From contig JAZBRS010000029.1 in the NCBI GenBank assembly GCA_037176725.1, positions 44,340,001-44,404,000 on the forward strand: a stretch of 64,000 nucleotides of DNA, given 5' to 3'. Numbering within the stretch: position 1 is the stretch's first letter; the number at the start of each line of letters is the position of its first letter. The stretch is from Posidonia oceanica. Its lineage: Eukaryota; Streptophyta; Magnoliopsida; Alismatales; Posidoniaceae. The position numbers were made by a program, and so were the translations under genes. Of this stretch, positions 42,301-51,690 are shown one piece after another. Below the pieces are notes generated by a model. The model worked only from the letters and a program-made list of their open reading frames with translations, did no database searches and was not told the DNA's origin.

Positions 42301-43435
42301 TACCCTGCACTAGTCGCAGTGCCTTCTCCAAGACGTCCATCCGGTTATTGATGGGGTCCGGAATTGCTACTGTAGGAGAGGGATCAGCAGGGGTAGTGAG
42401 CACATACGTCGAATGGGTCGCACCTAAGTGCTCCTCCGGATCCACCATAGCGTCGCCTGGCGGAGCAACGGGATGGCCGACGTATCCGTGCTGGGGGACA
42501 GTGTATGCAGGAGTGTATGCAGGATGCTGGACTTGATGGAGAGGAGAAGAATAAATGCCATGCTGTGCCGGGATAGGGGGAGGATGACGGAGCACCAGTT
42601 GCTGTACAGGCGGAGTGCCAGACAGCGAGCCAGTGAGGTACTGGGCTCCAGCCGATCCAAAGGGTTGACCACCAGAAGGAAGTGGAGCATGCTGTGCTAA
42701 GTGTTGTGCAGGAGGCGGTAAACGAGCCCCCATCGTCGAAACCATGAGCAGTTGCGACGATGGTCGAGGCGGAGGTGCAGAGGTTGATGCAAGAAATGCA
42801 GGAACTGGCCTCGGAGGAACCTCAGGGACGATAGAGACAGAAGAAGGACGAACTGATAGAGCCATGCCCTGCAGCCTCTGGGCGAGCTCCATCAGGTGCT
42901 GGTACTGCGCCTCAGGCGTCTCGGCAGCGGGAACGCTGAAGTGCAGTGCCGGCGGGGATTGAGAAACAAGTGGCACGGACACAGACTGTCTGAGAGGGAA
43001 GGATTCTACAGAAAAGGTCACAGCAGCGGTGGAAGGGATGTCGAAAGCGACGTATCCCTGGGACGGAGGGGGCAGTGGCGTCTCCGGAACGCGAGTAACG
43101 GCCGTCAAGATAGATTCGGCGACCGGATCTGGAGGAAGGGAGGCTTGCCACTGTCCCGGGGTGTACTGAGAACCTAGAGACGTCAGAGGAGGAAACCCTA
43201 GCATCGGAGGGGGAACAAGGGGGACAGAAGGAGCAACCGGAGGGGCCGGAACGGAAACACCCTCCGTGACAGGAGTAAAAGAAGGCTCACTAACATACTG
43301 GGCCATCGCTGACCTAGAGCGTGTGAGAACAGGGCTGCGACGAGTATTCAAGCGGTGAGTCCTAAGAGGAGCTATCGTCGCAAATGCGGATAGCTCGGAA
43401 GGGGAATGGTCGCGAACTAAGTCGCAAAAGGGCAT
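39392..43435 (-). CDS. gag-protease of element C
   Basis: 1347 codons from ATG 43435 to TGA 39394-39392. The frame opens at a TAA just upstream with no other ATG. Proline-rich N-terminus (residues 1-370), Gag capsid-like domain (about 378-565, QFRDLCCF to LRSGNF), a linker with Ser/Asn runs, a CHHC zinc knuckle (FCNFHRSVGHSTDNCF at 41302-41255, about residues 711-726), HLLGRP-type repeats, then a retropepsin-like domain (about 40260-39830) with active site DNGSGLN near residue 1110 and a GHPWL motif. Tat elements often have variant CHHC knuckles. DNGS in place of the usual D-T/S-G is unusual but may be family-typical. Gag forms the particle and the protease processes it. The TGA is a Gly/Ser context in B, so it is a mutation, not a designed end. 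Confidence 0.92.
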   Translation of the reverse strand: MPFCDLVRDHSPSELSAFATIAPLRTHRLNTRRSPVLTRSRSAMAQYVSEPSFTPVTEGVSVPAPPVAPSVPLVPPPMLGFPPLTSLGSQYTPGQWQASLPPDPVAESILTAVTRVPETPLPPPSQGYVAFDIPSTAAVTFSVESFPLRQSVSVPLVSQSPPALHFSVPAAETPEAQYQHLMELAQRLQGMALSVRPSSVSIVPEVPPRPVPAFLASTSAPPPRPSSQLLMVSTMGARLPPPAQHLAQHAPLPSGGQPFGSAGAQYLTGSLSGTPPVQQLVLRHPPPIPAQHGIYSSPLHQVQHPAYTPAYTVPQHGYVGHPVAPPGDAMVDPEEHLGATHSTYVLTTPADPSPTVAIPDPINNRMDVLEKALRLVQGTEHQTYQFRDLCCFPEAVLPPKFKIPDFEKYNGRGCPVAHLKAYCGDLAQLQADERLLIHLFQKSLTGPALKWFTSLDMSAIKTWNDLSQAFLEQYSFNLDLVPKRADLIAIKQNFGEPFGEYVGRWRALASQVRDRPSDEESIEIVIKGAQPSLGALLSIQPVTTFAALIRAGARVESSLRSGNFPALSAFAKQAVISSSNANSSTFNNNSGSSNNRPKRKDAPKPAVAFVDSPAAPVRLPSRPAPAQMVYAPAPRNPHTPHITTTARPVYPAAPVQQGSHPRQRIPPAERRNFTPLVEPLTDILLKVASLLKFPEVRPPPSPLPHWFRPELFCNFHRSVGHSTDNCFSLRNAIQDLIESGTIVIDTHEAPTQARTHASASSAVPPHSGIVRQPLPEHSYPGGAGTSGVHSVFPSGPATSVVDPSDLISDLSEPFPVSLYLAAVAGSESGIHLIRPRARPERPLAPPTMLPQAQSPVHLLARAQPSSPIHLLGRPQLHLLGRPQPAPTFPPQQPYPLDRPQHPVGPPVTPPVLAAHAPVVIDLTLDTHRVPYSYATEMCAEVTRSGRIYRPPAPATRPTHPGPVIPPPSGQPLADPTPDQPVASQASSQPVVTQLPATTPSEPARITPPAARRSQPKADLTSQLKKVKADISIWDLIHTSAEHREAFLRVFQAARVSQSFEPSTLESMVGLIAEPQVIAFTSDELPPAEINHNQPLFVTVQFKNFRIPLTLVDNGSGLNVCPLRTATKLGFKAEDITPAVKGMTAFDNTHHDALGILIIPLAIGPVVFDVEFYVVDLKPNFNLLLGHPWLHKHQVLPSTLQRMIKYRRGDDVIVVMAENFEKERIEAVSPVSSQSIPFDPETSEALYRVNRCEPVNFVPDLEHVNSLTVHNNPFRMVENVCHRWGYTKGTPLGRHGQGITEPFVAVERRKSEGLGYEPKPNEDHCLQLRDRAPAIPRDLTNFTSAGIL
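41255..41302 (-). other. CHHC zinc knuckle of element C gag
   Basis: Spacing C-x2-H-x4-H-x4-C, FCNFHRSVGHSTDNCF, where retroviral knuckles have C-x2-C-x4-H-x4-C. The GHST(D)NC part follows the pattern recalled for Tat-lineage gag proteins. It is expected to bind element RNA. Confidence 0.75.
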
Positions 43436-44627
43436 CAACGTGGGTCGATACTCGAGCTCTGGCAAAGGGAAACTCGCTTACCGATCACGCTGACACAACA
43501 GAAAGAAATTAGGGTTAGAAACTAAAAGATGAATGCAAATGAGTTAGTTAAGTGGCGTGAATGATATGCATGCTTTCTAGTATGCCCCCCTTACCTAACT
43601 AGTGTTTCCTAGCAAGGCTGTCTACTCTGGGTACCCCTGGATGTACGGGTCACCGACTCAGGTCAGAAAAAGTAGGTCCCCTGTCTAACTCCCGGCCCAA
43701 AGCTCAGGTAATGACAGGGTGGTGCGTTGGTGGCCTCTACCCCGCCAAAGCGTGGGTGGTACCCTCTACTAACACCGACACGACCCCCGGACAAGGAGGG
43801 GACAGACCGACCAACTTATGCCACGCCCAAAGCAGTGGAACAAGAGGCCGGAACCGTCCTTCGCAGACTAGTAGGTGGACTCAGAGGAGAAGAATGCATG
43901 CCCTATATGATGCTTATGCAAATGCTTAGAGTTTTTTATCTTGCATATTTTATTAACCAAAGGGAGTGAAGGATTGTTTGTAGTCTCTAGTTGCCCCTAG
44001 AAGTTCTTTTTACTTGCATTTTTTAGTTAACCATGAGGGAAGCAGACAAGTCTCTACTATCCTAAGCATGGCAAGTGCAAAAGGGAAGAAAATCAGTCAA
44101 AATGGCAAGCAACCATCATACAACAAAGCAAAAGGCATGTTCATGGCATGTGTGAGTGTTTGTGAATATGATGGTGAAAAAGAAACATTCATCAAGTCAA
44201 AAGGCATGTAAGCATGGTATGTGCGTGTGTAGTGACATAGCTAAGGTGTAAAAGAAGCATTCAACATCCAAAAAGCATGTATTTTAGCCAAACAAAGTAT
44301 GTAGACATGCAATGGGCAAGAATTAAAGCAATAATAAGCAAGTAAGGTAAAGCAAGGTAAAAGTAAGCAGACTGTAAAAGAAATAGGGGCATAAGCAAGG
44401 CAAGAAGTAAATAAACAAGCAAAGGAGCAAAGCCAAGCAAAAGAAGGCGCAAACCGAGACAAAAGAGGTGCAAAAAACCTAAGCAAAGTAGCCACGAAGC
44501 GACTTGCTAGGAGTTTGCACAGAAAAGCGAGCAAAACAGGCGAAGAAGGCACACAAGGCAGTCAAAAAAAATGCAAAACAAGCGAGCAAAAAGCCGGGAA
44601 CGAAAGCCGGAGTCTAGTCTAATCCGC
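43436..44627 (-). other. 5' leader of element C, with the PBS deleted
   Basis: Collinear with the leader of A. Where A has the 18-base PBS and the LTR terminal TGT, C reads AATCCGCAGCGATCCC (44621-44636), so about 17-20 bases including the PBS are missing. I see no gene. Confidence 0.8.
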
Positions 44628-44895
44628 AGCGATCCCGATCGGAATCAGGCTCGCTATCTAGCGGCTATTGGATCCGAGGAAGAGGCTCAACTCGAAAACG
44701 CTTAAAATCGAGGAGAAAAAGGAAAGATAAGACAAATCAGAGTCGCCACCACGTCTATTAACGGAAGATGAGGAAAACCGGGGTAATGCGTGAATTAACG
44801 CGCAAAACCGAGCAATAAATGCAAAGCAATGCAAAGGAAAACAAATGCAAGCAAATGCAAATGAGATGACTCTAGCCTAGGATAAAGGCAGTATG

Positions 44896-45005
44896 GTCAT
44901 TGCGGGCCAAAAGACAGGGTAAGGACTCCTGTTACGTGTGGGGAAGGTGTTAGGCACCCCCGACACGCCCGAAAATCGGTCTTTCTAGGCTTACGCTCGC
45001 ATACG
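44896..45005 (-). promoter_or_regulatory. Conserved R/U5 block, 5' LTR of C
   Basis: Same block as at 17007-17117 in the paired LTR, differing at about one position by eye. Confidence 0.6.
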
Positions 45006-45190
45006 CAGAAGAATGCAGGATTGAATGCCTATGTGCCTATAAATGCCTTAATGAATGCTCAAGGTGTGCTCTAAGTGGGAAGAAACAAAGCAAGGAAGTA
45101 AACGTGCTCTCTAAATGCTCAGCTACGCTGTCCGTGTTCTGAATTAGGCGAAACCTAGCTCGTGAGAACTCCAGACAGTAAGCATCACAG

Positions 45191-45200
45191 CCCTATATGC
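45191..45200 (-). promoter_or_regulatory. TATA-box candidate, 5' LTR of C
   Basis: - strand GCATATAGGG. This LTR would drive transcription of gag-pol if active. Confidence 0.45.
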
Positions 45201-45209
45201 AAATGCAGG

Positions 45210-45430
45210 CGAAAAAGCGAAACTGCGAGAAAACCACGCAATGCAATCGACATGCAAGGGAAAACGGCGTAAAACACGCAAAACGAGGCGAGAAATGAGC
45301 AACGCACGCAAAACGAGATAAGAGAGCAGGAAGGCACGCAAAGCAGGACGAGAAAACAGAATGGCATGCAAAACGGAGCGAAAACGAGGGCGGGCACGTG
45401 AAACGGTGCCAAAACAGCGAAGCAGAAACC
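45210..45430. repeat. U3 tandem array, 5' LTR of C
   Basis: Same repeats and same length as in the paired 3' LTR. Confidence 0.75.
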
Positions 45431-48400
45431 TCGGAAAAGCCATGCAAATGCAAGAATGCAAAAAAAAGATTAGAAGAGGCCAAAGGGGAGGCAGAACAAC
45501 GTGTGTGTAAGAACAGACGTCGTTTAGGACCACTCAGAGTAGGTGTGAAGACCTACGGAGGGGAGAGTGTGCAAACGGAGGGATTATCACCTTTTTGCGA
45601 CGGTTTCCCAGTAAACCGTTCCATGGTGTGTCTCGCATGCTGCCCAAAGCTCGCGATGCGATCGGATCGTGGAAAAGGGGGAAGAAAGTCACATTAAGTG
45701 ACAAATCCAGGGAAAACTCAACACAAAACACACAGGGGTACGCGAAATGGGGATTTGAAGGTACGAGCAAAAAGGGGAGGCCCTATTCTACATGCTCAAA
45801 GAGACAGAAAACCAAAACGAGGAAAACTATGCAAATGGCATGCAAATGAATGCAATGCAGGGGTTCAGGAGGACATACCTGGAAATCCGATAGCTTGATC
45901 TGAAATCTGTCTGGTCCGTGCTGAAGAGCGCCTCGCTGCGGTCGCCTGGGCAGCTTACTTGAGAAGATCCAATGGCCGGATTGAAAGATATCGCAGCTTC
46001 AAGGCAGAAGGGCCAGAACAGGGGAGAAGAACAGATCTAGGTGTTTAGGAGGTCCTAGGGATGTGCAAAGGGTCCTCCCAGGTGAAGGGGAGCTAGAAGT
46101 GCTTAGTGTGTGCAAAGGGGATGCTAAAATGCAAGACTAAATGGATGCAGAATGCATGCAAAAGTAAGAAAAAGCAAAGAGAAGTAACTGGGAAAAACCA
46201 GGAGTTCAGAAAGCATTTTGAAAAAGAAAGGGGCTAAAAATGCAAATTTTTCAGAAAACAGGGGTCCACAGGAAAGGGTTTTGAAAACAGAGGAGGACAA
46301 AGGTCTATTTTGCAAAAAACTAGGCTCAGAAAGGTGTTTTGAAAAGAGGGTATGCTTTGGAAGAAGTTTTAAAAGCAGAAATGGATCAGAAAGTAATTTT
46401 AAGAAAACTAGGGTCTAAAATGCAAATTTTCTAGAAAACAAGGTTCTGGGGAGTCTGGGAATGCTAGTGGAAGGTCTGCATGTAATTTGGCAAGTATAGG
46501 AGCTAGAATGCAACCTAGGGGCAAAATGGTCTTTTCACATAATTTTTTAAAAGATGCAAGGACCTATGTGTGATTTTTAAATCATGCGGGGGTTAGAAAT
46601 GCAATTTAATATGGAAAACATGCTCTAAAAAATAAAGGACAGGACCACAGTGCAATTTTTAAAAAGATCAGGGTCAAAAATGCAATGTAATAAGCTAAAA
46701 TGCATGCAGCACAGTTACTGTCCATTTAAAATGAACCCAAATGCAAATATGCAAAAACTGGGGGGCAAATGTGCAATGCAACAAGCAAAAATTAAAAATA
46801 AAACCTAAGTTCTACAGTGCAGAGGATCAGGTTGCAAATACTGAAAACTAAAGGGGCCCAGAATGCAATTTTATATGGCAAACTATATGCATTAAATCTA
46901 ATTAAACTACTGCAGGACTTAAGTGTAAAAATCAAGAACTGAAGGGCTAAAGCGCAAAATAATACAACAGCACAGCACAGTAAATGGACCAACTTGCAAA
47001 TACTGAAAACCATAAACAGATTGTGCAATTTAATATGATTTTAATTTAAAAACACAGCAGATTAAATGAAATAAGGACTGGAATGTAAAATGACAGAAAC
47101 TTAAACCAAATATGCAATATTTACCTAAAAACTTTAGCTAGAACAAAATAAAAGCACAGTAAAAGCTCCGGCGCCATGGGCACTGTAGCAGCAAGCTGCC
47201 AGCGCCCATGAACGCCGGTACAGGGAGCTTGGAGACGTGCAGACCGGCGGAGGTGCTGCTCCTGGGGCCGACGGAGGCAGGGCGACGATCGGCGAGGGAC
47301 GACGGTGCCTGGAACGCACCGGAACGCTCACCGAAGGTCTGCAGGACTTCTAGAACTCGGTCCGGCCACTCGACGCAGCGGAGCTGCGTTCTGAAGACCG
47401 GAGGAGTCTCCTGCCGTCTGTGCGGAGCTCCGGGGATCGCCGGGGTCGAGTTTCGCTGGCTGGAGCGTCGTGATGTCCGGAGAACGTCGCCGGAGAAGAA
47501 GGGTCTGACCGGAGCTTGACTCGGAGCAGGAAGGCCGGAAAGACTATCCTAGAGGGCAGGGAAGCAAGAGGGAAGGAAGAGGAAGCTAAGGGAAGCAAGA
47601 TTTACCTTTTTTCGTGTCTGAGTCGTCCCCCCGACGTCAGCGGTTCCAGAACTGGTCGGCGGAGATCGTCCGGTCGCAGCAGTGGTCCTCGGGCGCTCAC
47701 GGAGATTGGGATCTACTCAGGGGGTGCTTCTGGTGCTTCCTGGGCGATCGGACGCGAGCTTCGAAGCTCGGAGAGGAATCCGGCGTTTTTGGGTTCAGCG
47801 ATGACAGCCGGAGACCGGGGAGGGTGTCTGCTGCTCCTCAGGCTGGATGGAGTGCTCCGGGGGATTGCTGGAGGTCTGGGGAAGGGTTCTGGGCGGTCGA
47901 ATTGGGTTTCTGTAGAGCGTAGGTGGAGATTGAAGGTCGGGTCGGTTTCTGATCAGTGGGTGAAGCAACTGTTTGTGGTGGCGTTTGGAGTCTGTGGTGA
48001 GGGAAAGGGCTGAAGATCAGGTGGCCTGGAAAGGTGAAGTGCAGGTGAGTGTCGGGGAAGGATTTGGGGAGATGCGGTGGACTGTGGTGAAGGCAATTTC
48101 AGGAGGGAAGGTGTTGGGTTGCAGTTGGTTTCAGTGGTGGAAGTTCGGGTGAATTCGGGGTGTTCTGGGTGGTGAAAGGCCGGGAAATGGTGGAGGAAGG
48201 CTGCTGGGTTTCTGGGTGAACTCGGGGGATGAAATGCAAGAGAATGGATGGCTGGAACGGGCTTGGTTTCTGGAGAAGAAAAGAGGGAGTATGCTGCTGA
48301 AAATCAGGGGGAGAAGAAGGAGATTTCGGTGAGAATTCTCTGGATTTCTCTCGCTCTCTCTCTCGGATGGCAAAAGGCGATCGAAGGAGGCGGAAAGCTG

Positions 48401-50311
48401 AGGCTTTATTAGCTGCTCTCCAGCTTGCTCGCGCGCTCTGGAATTCGAATTCCACCGGCGCGATCCACTGCTGCTGAGGGAGACAAGCAGCCGGCGAGAC
48501 GACAGGCAATTAAAGCCTCCTGGATTTGGTGCTGAGATGGAGGAGTCGGCGAGCTGCTGTAGATTGAAAGGATTGAGCTTCAAATTTAAACGAGGAGGGA
48601 AGGCTGTAGCAGCAGCTCGCGGGAGAAAACCGGCGGAAGAGAAAAAGCAGAAGGTTGGAGGAGGAAGAAGGAGGGTGGAGAAGGCGAGCGGGCCGGACTG
48701 TGGGCCGAAAGAAAGAAAAAAAAAGAAATAAAACTGAAGGAAAAAAGAGAAACAGGCCGACAGGCCTAGTAAGGAAAGGAAAGAAAGAAAGAAGGGAAAT
48801 GAGAAAGAAAGAGGGGGGCAAAAAGGGGAAATAAAATTGGTAAAAATGAACTAAAAATAAATAAAAATACTGGAGAGGTTGTGCTGTAGATTAGGATTTT
48901 AATTAAGATTTTTAATGGTTATTTTGAGTTGATTAACGTGTTTTAGGCTTGATTAGGGTTTTAGGGCTTTGGTTTTGTTTTTAATTGATTTTCACTTCAT
49001 TAAATGTTTGTTAAACCTTTTTTAAATTGTTTTAAAAATTGTATTTCCCTTGTTGGACACTTAGGATATTAATTAGGATTTTTTTAGAATTTATTTCGTT
49101 TTAATTAGGGTTGGTTTTAGGTCCTTAAGTTTTAGTCTTTTTAGGGTTTTTTCCTTCTTAAGTCTTTCAAGTTGTGTTTTGATTTTTATTTGGTTGATTT
49201 TTCTTGAAGTTTTTAGTTGGATTTTTCTGGTTTGATAGGGTGTTTTTTAGGTCTTTCAGATGTGTTTTTCTTTTCTTTTTTAATTAAGTTTTTAACTTGT
49301 TTTTCTTATGTTTACTAGGTTAAGTCTTTTGCCTTCTTTAATCACTTGTTTTAGTATTTGATTTTTTAATTCTTCTTTTTGGGTTTGTTTTTTAATTCTT
49401 CTGATGGGTTTTTACCTTTGGTGGGTTTTGATTTTATTTTAGTTTTTTCCTTGATTTTTCAGTGTTTTCTTTTGATTTGTTTTGCATTTTTTAGTTTGCA
49501 TGTTTGGTTTTTCTTTTAACTTGATTTAGTTAAGTTTAAGTTGTTAATTGCTTGTTTAACATTTTTTAATTGTTTTTCTTAGGGTTCTGATTTGTTTCTT
49601 TTGTGTTTTGAGATTTTATAGATTTTTATGGGTTTTTGTGGATTTTTGCAGAAGGGAGAAAAGAAAAAGAGAAGGAAGAAGGAAAAGGGGAAAAGAGGGA
49701 AATAAGGAAAAAAGATAGGTTGGAGGAAAACGATTTTTAAAAATTCAGAAAAAGTGTTAAAAATAAAGTAAAAATAGGGATAAGATAGAGGAAGGATAGA
49801 AGCACAGAGGGGGCCCACAGCCAGACCAAAAAAAGGATGAGGAGGGGATGAAAAGAGAGATGATAATCAGGAGAGAGAGAGGAGAGAGAAAATGATAATT
49901 TAGGTGGAAGAGGGTCTTAATGGTCTTGGAATGGGGTGAAAATTGGTGAGTGGGTAGTCTAGGGTTTGAAGTCTTGGGTCTGAAGTTTTGGTTTGATTCC
50001 AAGGAGGTTTTGGAGGAGTTTCAAGGTGTAGAAAAAGGGGAGTTTCACCTAAGTTTTCTAGGGTTTTCAAGGATGGGTTGGGTTTGGAAATTTCCAGGTT
50101 TTTGGGTAGGCTTGTTAGGTGAGTGTTGGTGGGTTTTCCTATGGGTTTTGGTCAGGTTTTGAGCTTGGGAAGAGGGGTAAAGGTTTAGGTCAAAACAGGC
50201 TGATTTTGAGGGGTAAAGAGGAGGATTAGGGCTAGGGTTTGGTTGGGGTTTGATCCAGCAATCACCAAGAGGGCTTCAAGGGTCCAAGCCTGCCAAGATG
50301 GGGTGTCAACA

Positions 50312-50316
50312 CCAGG
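50312..50316 (+). repeat. Target-site duplication of element C, right copy (CCAGG)
   Basis: CCAGG directly after the LTR end GTCAACA; left copy at 16731-16735. Confidence 0.95.
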
Positions 50317-50811
50317 AGCAGTGGCAGCTATACTTTGATGGTGCTGTCAACAAAAAGGGTCGAGGCGTAGGCACAGTGCTGACTATGCCACAAGGGCAGA
50401 TGATTCCCTTTGCAAGAAAGCTGACCTTCAAATGTACCAACAACGAAGTAGAATATGAAGCGTGCATCCTGGGATTGAAGGTCGCACTCGAGCATAAGGT
50501 GCAAAAGCTGCATGTGCATGATGATGCCATGCTAGTGATCTCCCAAGTGAATGGTGACTGGAAGACAAAAGATCCAAAGCTTGTGCCATATCACGAACAC
50601 TTGCTGAAGTTGATAGAAGAATTTGAAAGCATCCGCTTCACATACATGAACAGGGCAAGGAACGCATATGCAGATGCATTGGCAACCTTGGTGTCTTGGC
50701 TCAGCGTACCTGAAGACCATGCAGTGGATGTATCAGTTACCCGCATGGAGCAACTTGCACATTGCTTGAGTACAGAGGAGGCAGATCCAATAGAAGAACA
50801 ACACAAGTACC
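50317..50811 (+). pseudogene. Second RNase H of element B, continued after element C
   Basis: Takes up the frame of 16171-16735. Contains YFDGAVNKKGRGVG, NNEVEYEACILGL, HDDAMLVISQVNG and ADALATLVSW, so all four acidic positions of the archaeal-type RNase H are kept and no stop occurs in this fragment. The fragment ends at 50811, where the 3' LTR of element F is inserted. The rest of B pol (integrase) must lie to the right of F, outside the window. Together with the left part it shows that B had the same dual RNase H arrangement as C. Confidence 0.92.
50807..50811. repeat. Predicted target-site duplication of element F (GTACC), left copy
   Basis: The five bases before TGTAGCGATCC at 50812. 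The partner copy should follow the 5' LTR of F beyond the window. Confidence 0.6.
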
Positions 50812-51087
50812 TGTAGCGATCCCGATCGGAATCAGGCTCGCTATCTAGCGGCGATTGGATCTGAGGAAGAGGCTCAACTCGAAAACGCTTGAAATCGAGG
50901 AGAAAAAGGAAAGATAAGACAAATCAGAGTCGCCACCACAACTATTAACGGAAGACGAGGACAACCGGGGTAATGCGTGAATTAACGCGCAAAACGGGGC
51001 AATAAATGCAAAGCAAAGCAATGCAAGGGAAAACAAATGCAAGCAAATGCAAATGAGATGACTCTAGCCTAGGATAAAGGCAGTATG

Positions 51088-51197
51088 GTCATTGCGGGCC
51101 AAAAGACAGGGTAAGGACTCCTGTTACGTGCGGGGAAGGTGTTAGGCACCCCCGACACGCCCGAAAATCGGTCTTTCTAGGCTTACGCTCGCATACG
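51088..51197 (-). promoter_or_regulatory. Conserved R/U5 block, LTR of F
   Basis: Same block as in LTR C, with a few substitutions. Confidence 0.6.
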
Positions 51198-51382
51198 CAG
51201 AAAAATGCAGGATTGAATGCCTATGTGCCTATAAATGCCTTAATGAATGCTCAAGGTGTGCTCTAAGTGGGAAGAAACAAAGCAAGGAAGTAAACATGCT
51301 CTCTAAATGCTCAGCTACGCTGTCCGTGTTCCGAATTAGGCGAAACCTAGCTCATGAGAACTCCAGACAGTAAGCATCACAG

Positions 51383-51392
51383 TCCTATATGC
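51383..51392 (-). promoter_or_regulatory. TATA-box candidate, LTR of F
   Basis: - strand GCATATAGGA at the conserved position. Confidence 0.4.
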
Positions 51393-51399
51393 AAATGCA

Positions 51400-51690
51400 G
51401 GCGAGAAAAGCGAAACAGCGAGAAAACCACGCAATGCAATCGTCATGCAAGGGAAAACGGCGTAAAGCACGCAAAACGAGGCGAGAAATGAGCAACGCAC
51501 GCAAAACGATGCAAAAGAGCGAAACCGGTACGCAAAACGAGCGAAAAACAAGGCAGCACGCAAAACGAGACAAGAGAGCGGGAAGGCACGAAAAACAGGA
51601 CGAGAAAACAGAATGGCACGCAAAACGGAGCGAAAACGAGGGCGGGCACGCAAAACGGTGCCAAAACAGCAAAGCAAAAACCTCGGAAAA
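51400..51690. repeat. U3 tandem array, LTR of F
   Basis: CACGCAAAACG-type repeats, intermediate in length between C and D. Confidence 0.75.

Larger units (their letters stand above)
16736..50311 (-). mobile_element. Element C: complete Ogre/Tat-type retrotransposon, 33.6 kb with a nested solo LTR
   Basis: Both LTRs are present with matching ends and a perfect 5-bp duplication (CCAGG). - strand order: 5' LTR, leader, gag-pro, linker, RT, RNase H, aRNase H, integrase, spacer, DUF7745-like ORF, tandem arrays, PPT, 3' LTR. Subtracting solo LTR D and one duplication leaves about 27.76 kb, which is very large even for Ogre-type elements. The two LTRs are near identical by eye and share features that A, D and F lack (a single GAGA unit near the end), so they are a true pair and the insertion is fairly young. 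It cannot be autonomous now: four stops break gag-pol, the PBS is deleted, and the extra ORF is split. Confidence 0.95.
44628..50311 (-). repeat. 5' LTR of element C (5684 bp, last bases deleted)
   Basis: - strand start TGTTGACACCCC at 50311, end ATCGCT at 44628, with TACA/PBS edge lost. Otherwise nearly identical to 16736-22426. Subregions: R/U5 block 44896-45005, TATA candidate 45191-45200, U3 array about 45210-45430, ATGCAA-rich about 46130-47120, GC-rich about 47150-48720, T-rich about 48885-49610, GAGA tract about 49870-49890. Followed at 50312 by the CCAGG duplication. Confidence 0.95.

Noticed and set aside
43478..43490. Splice-donor-like GGTAAGCG just before gag in A and C
   Set aside because: The counterpart in B lacks the GT, and there is no matching acceptor I can support.
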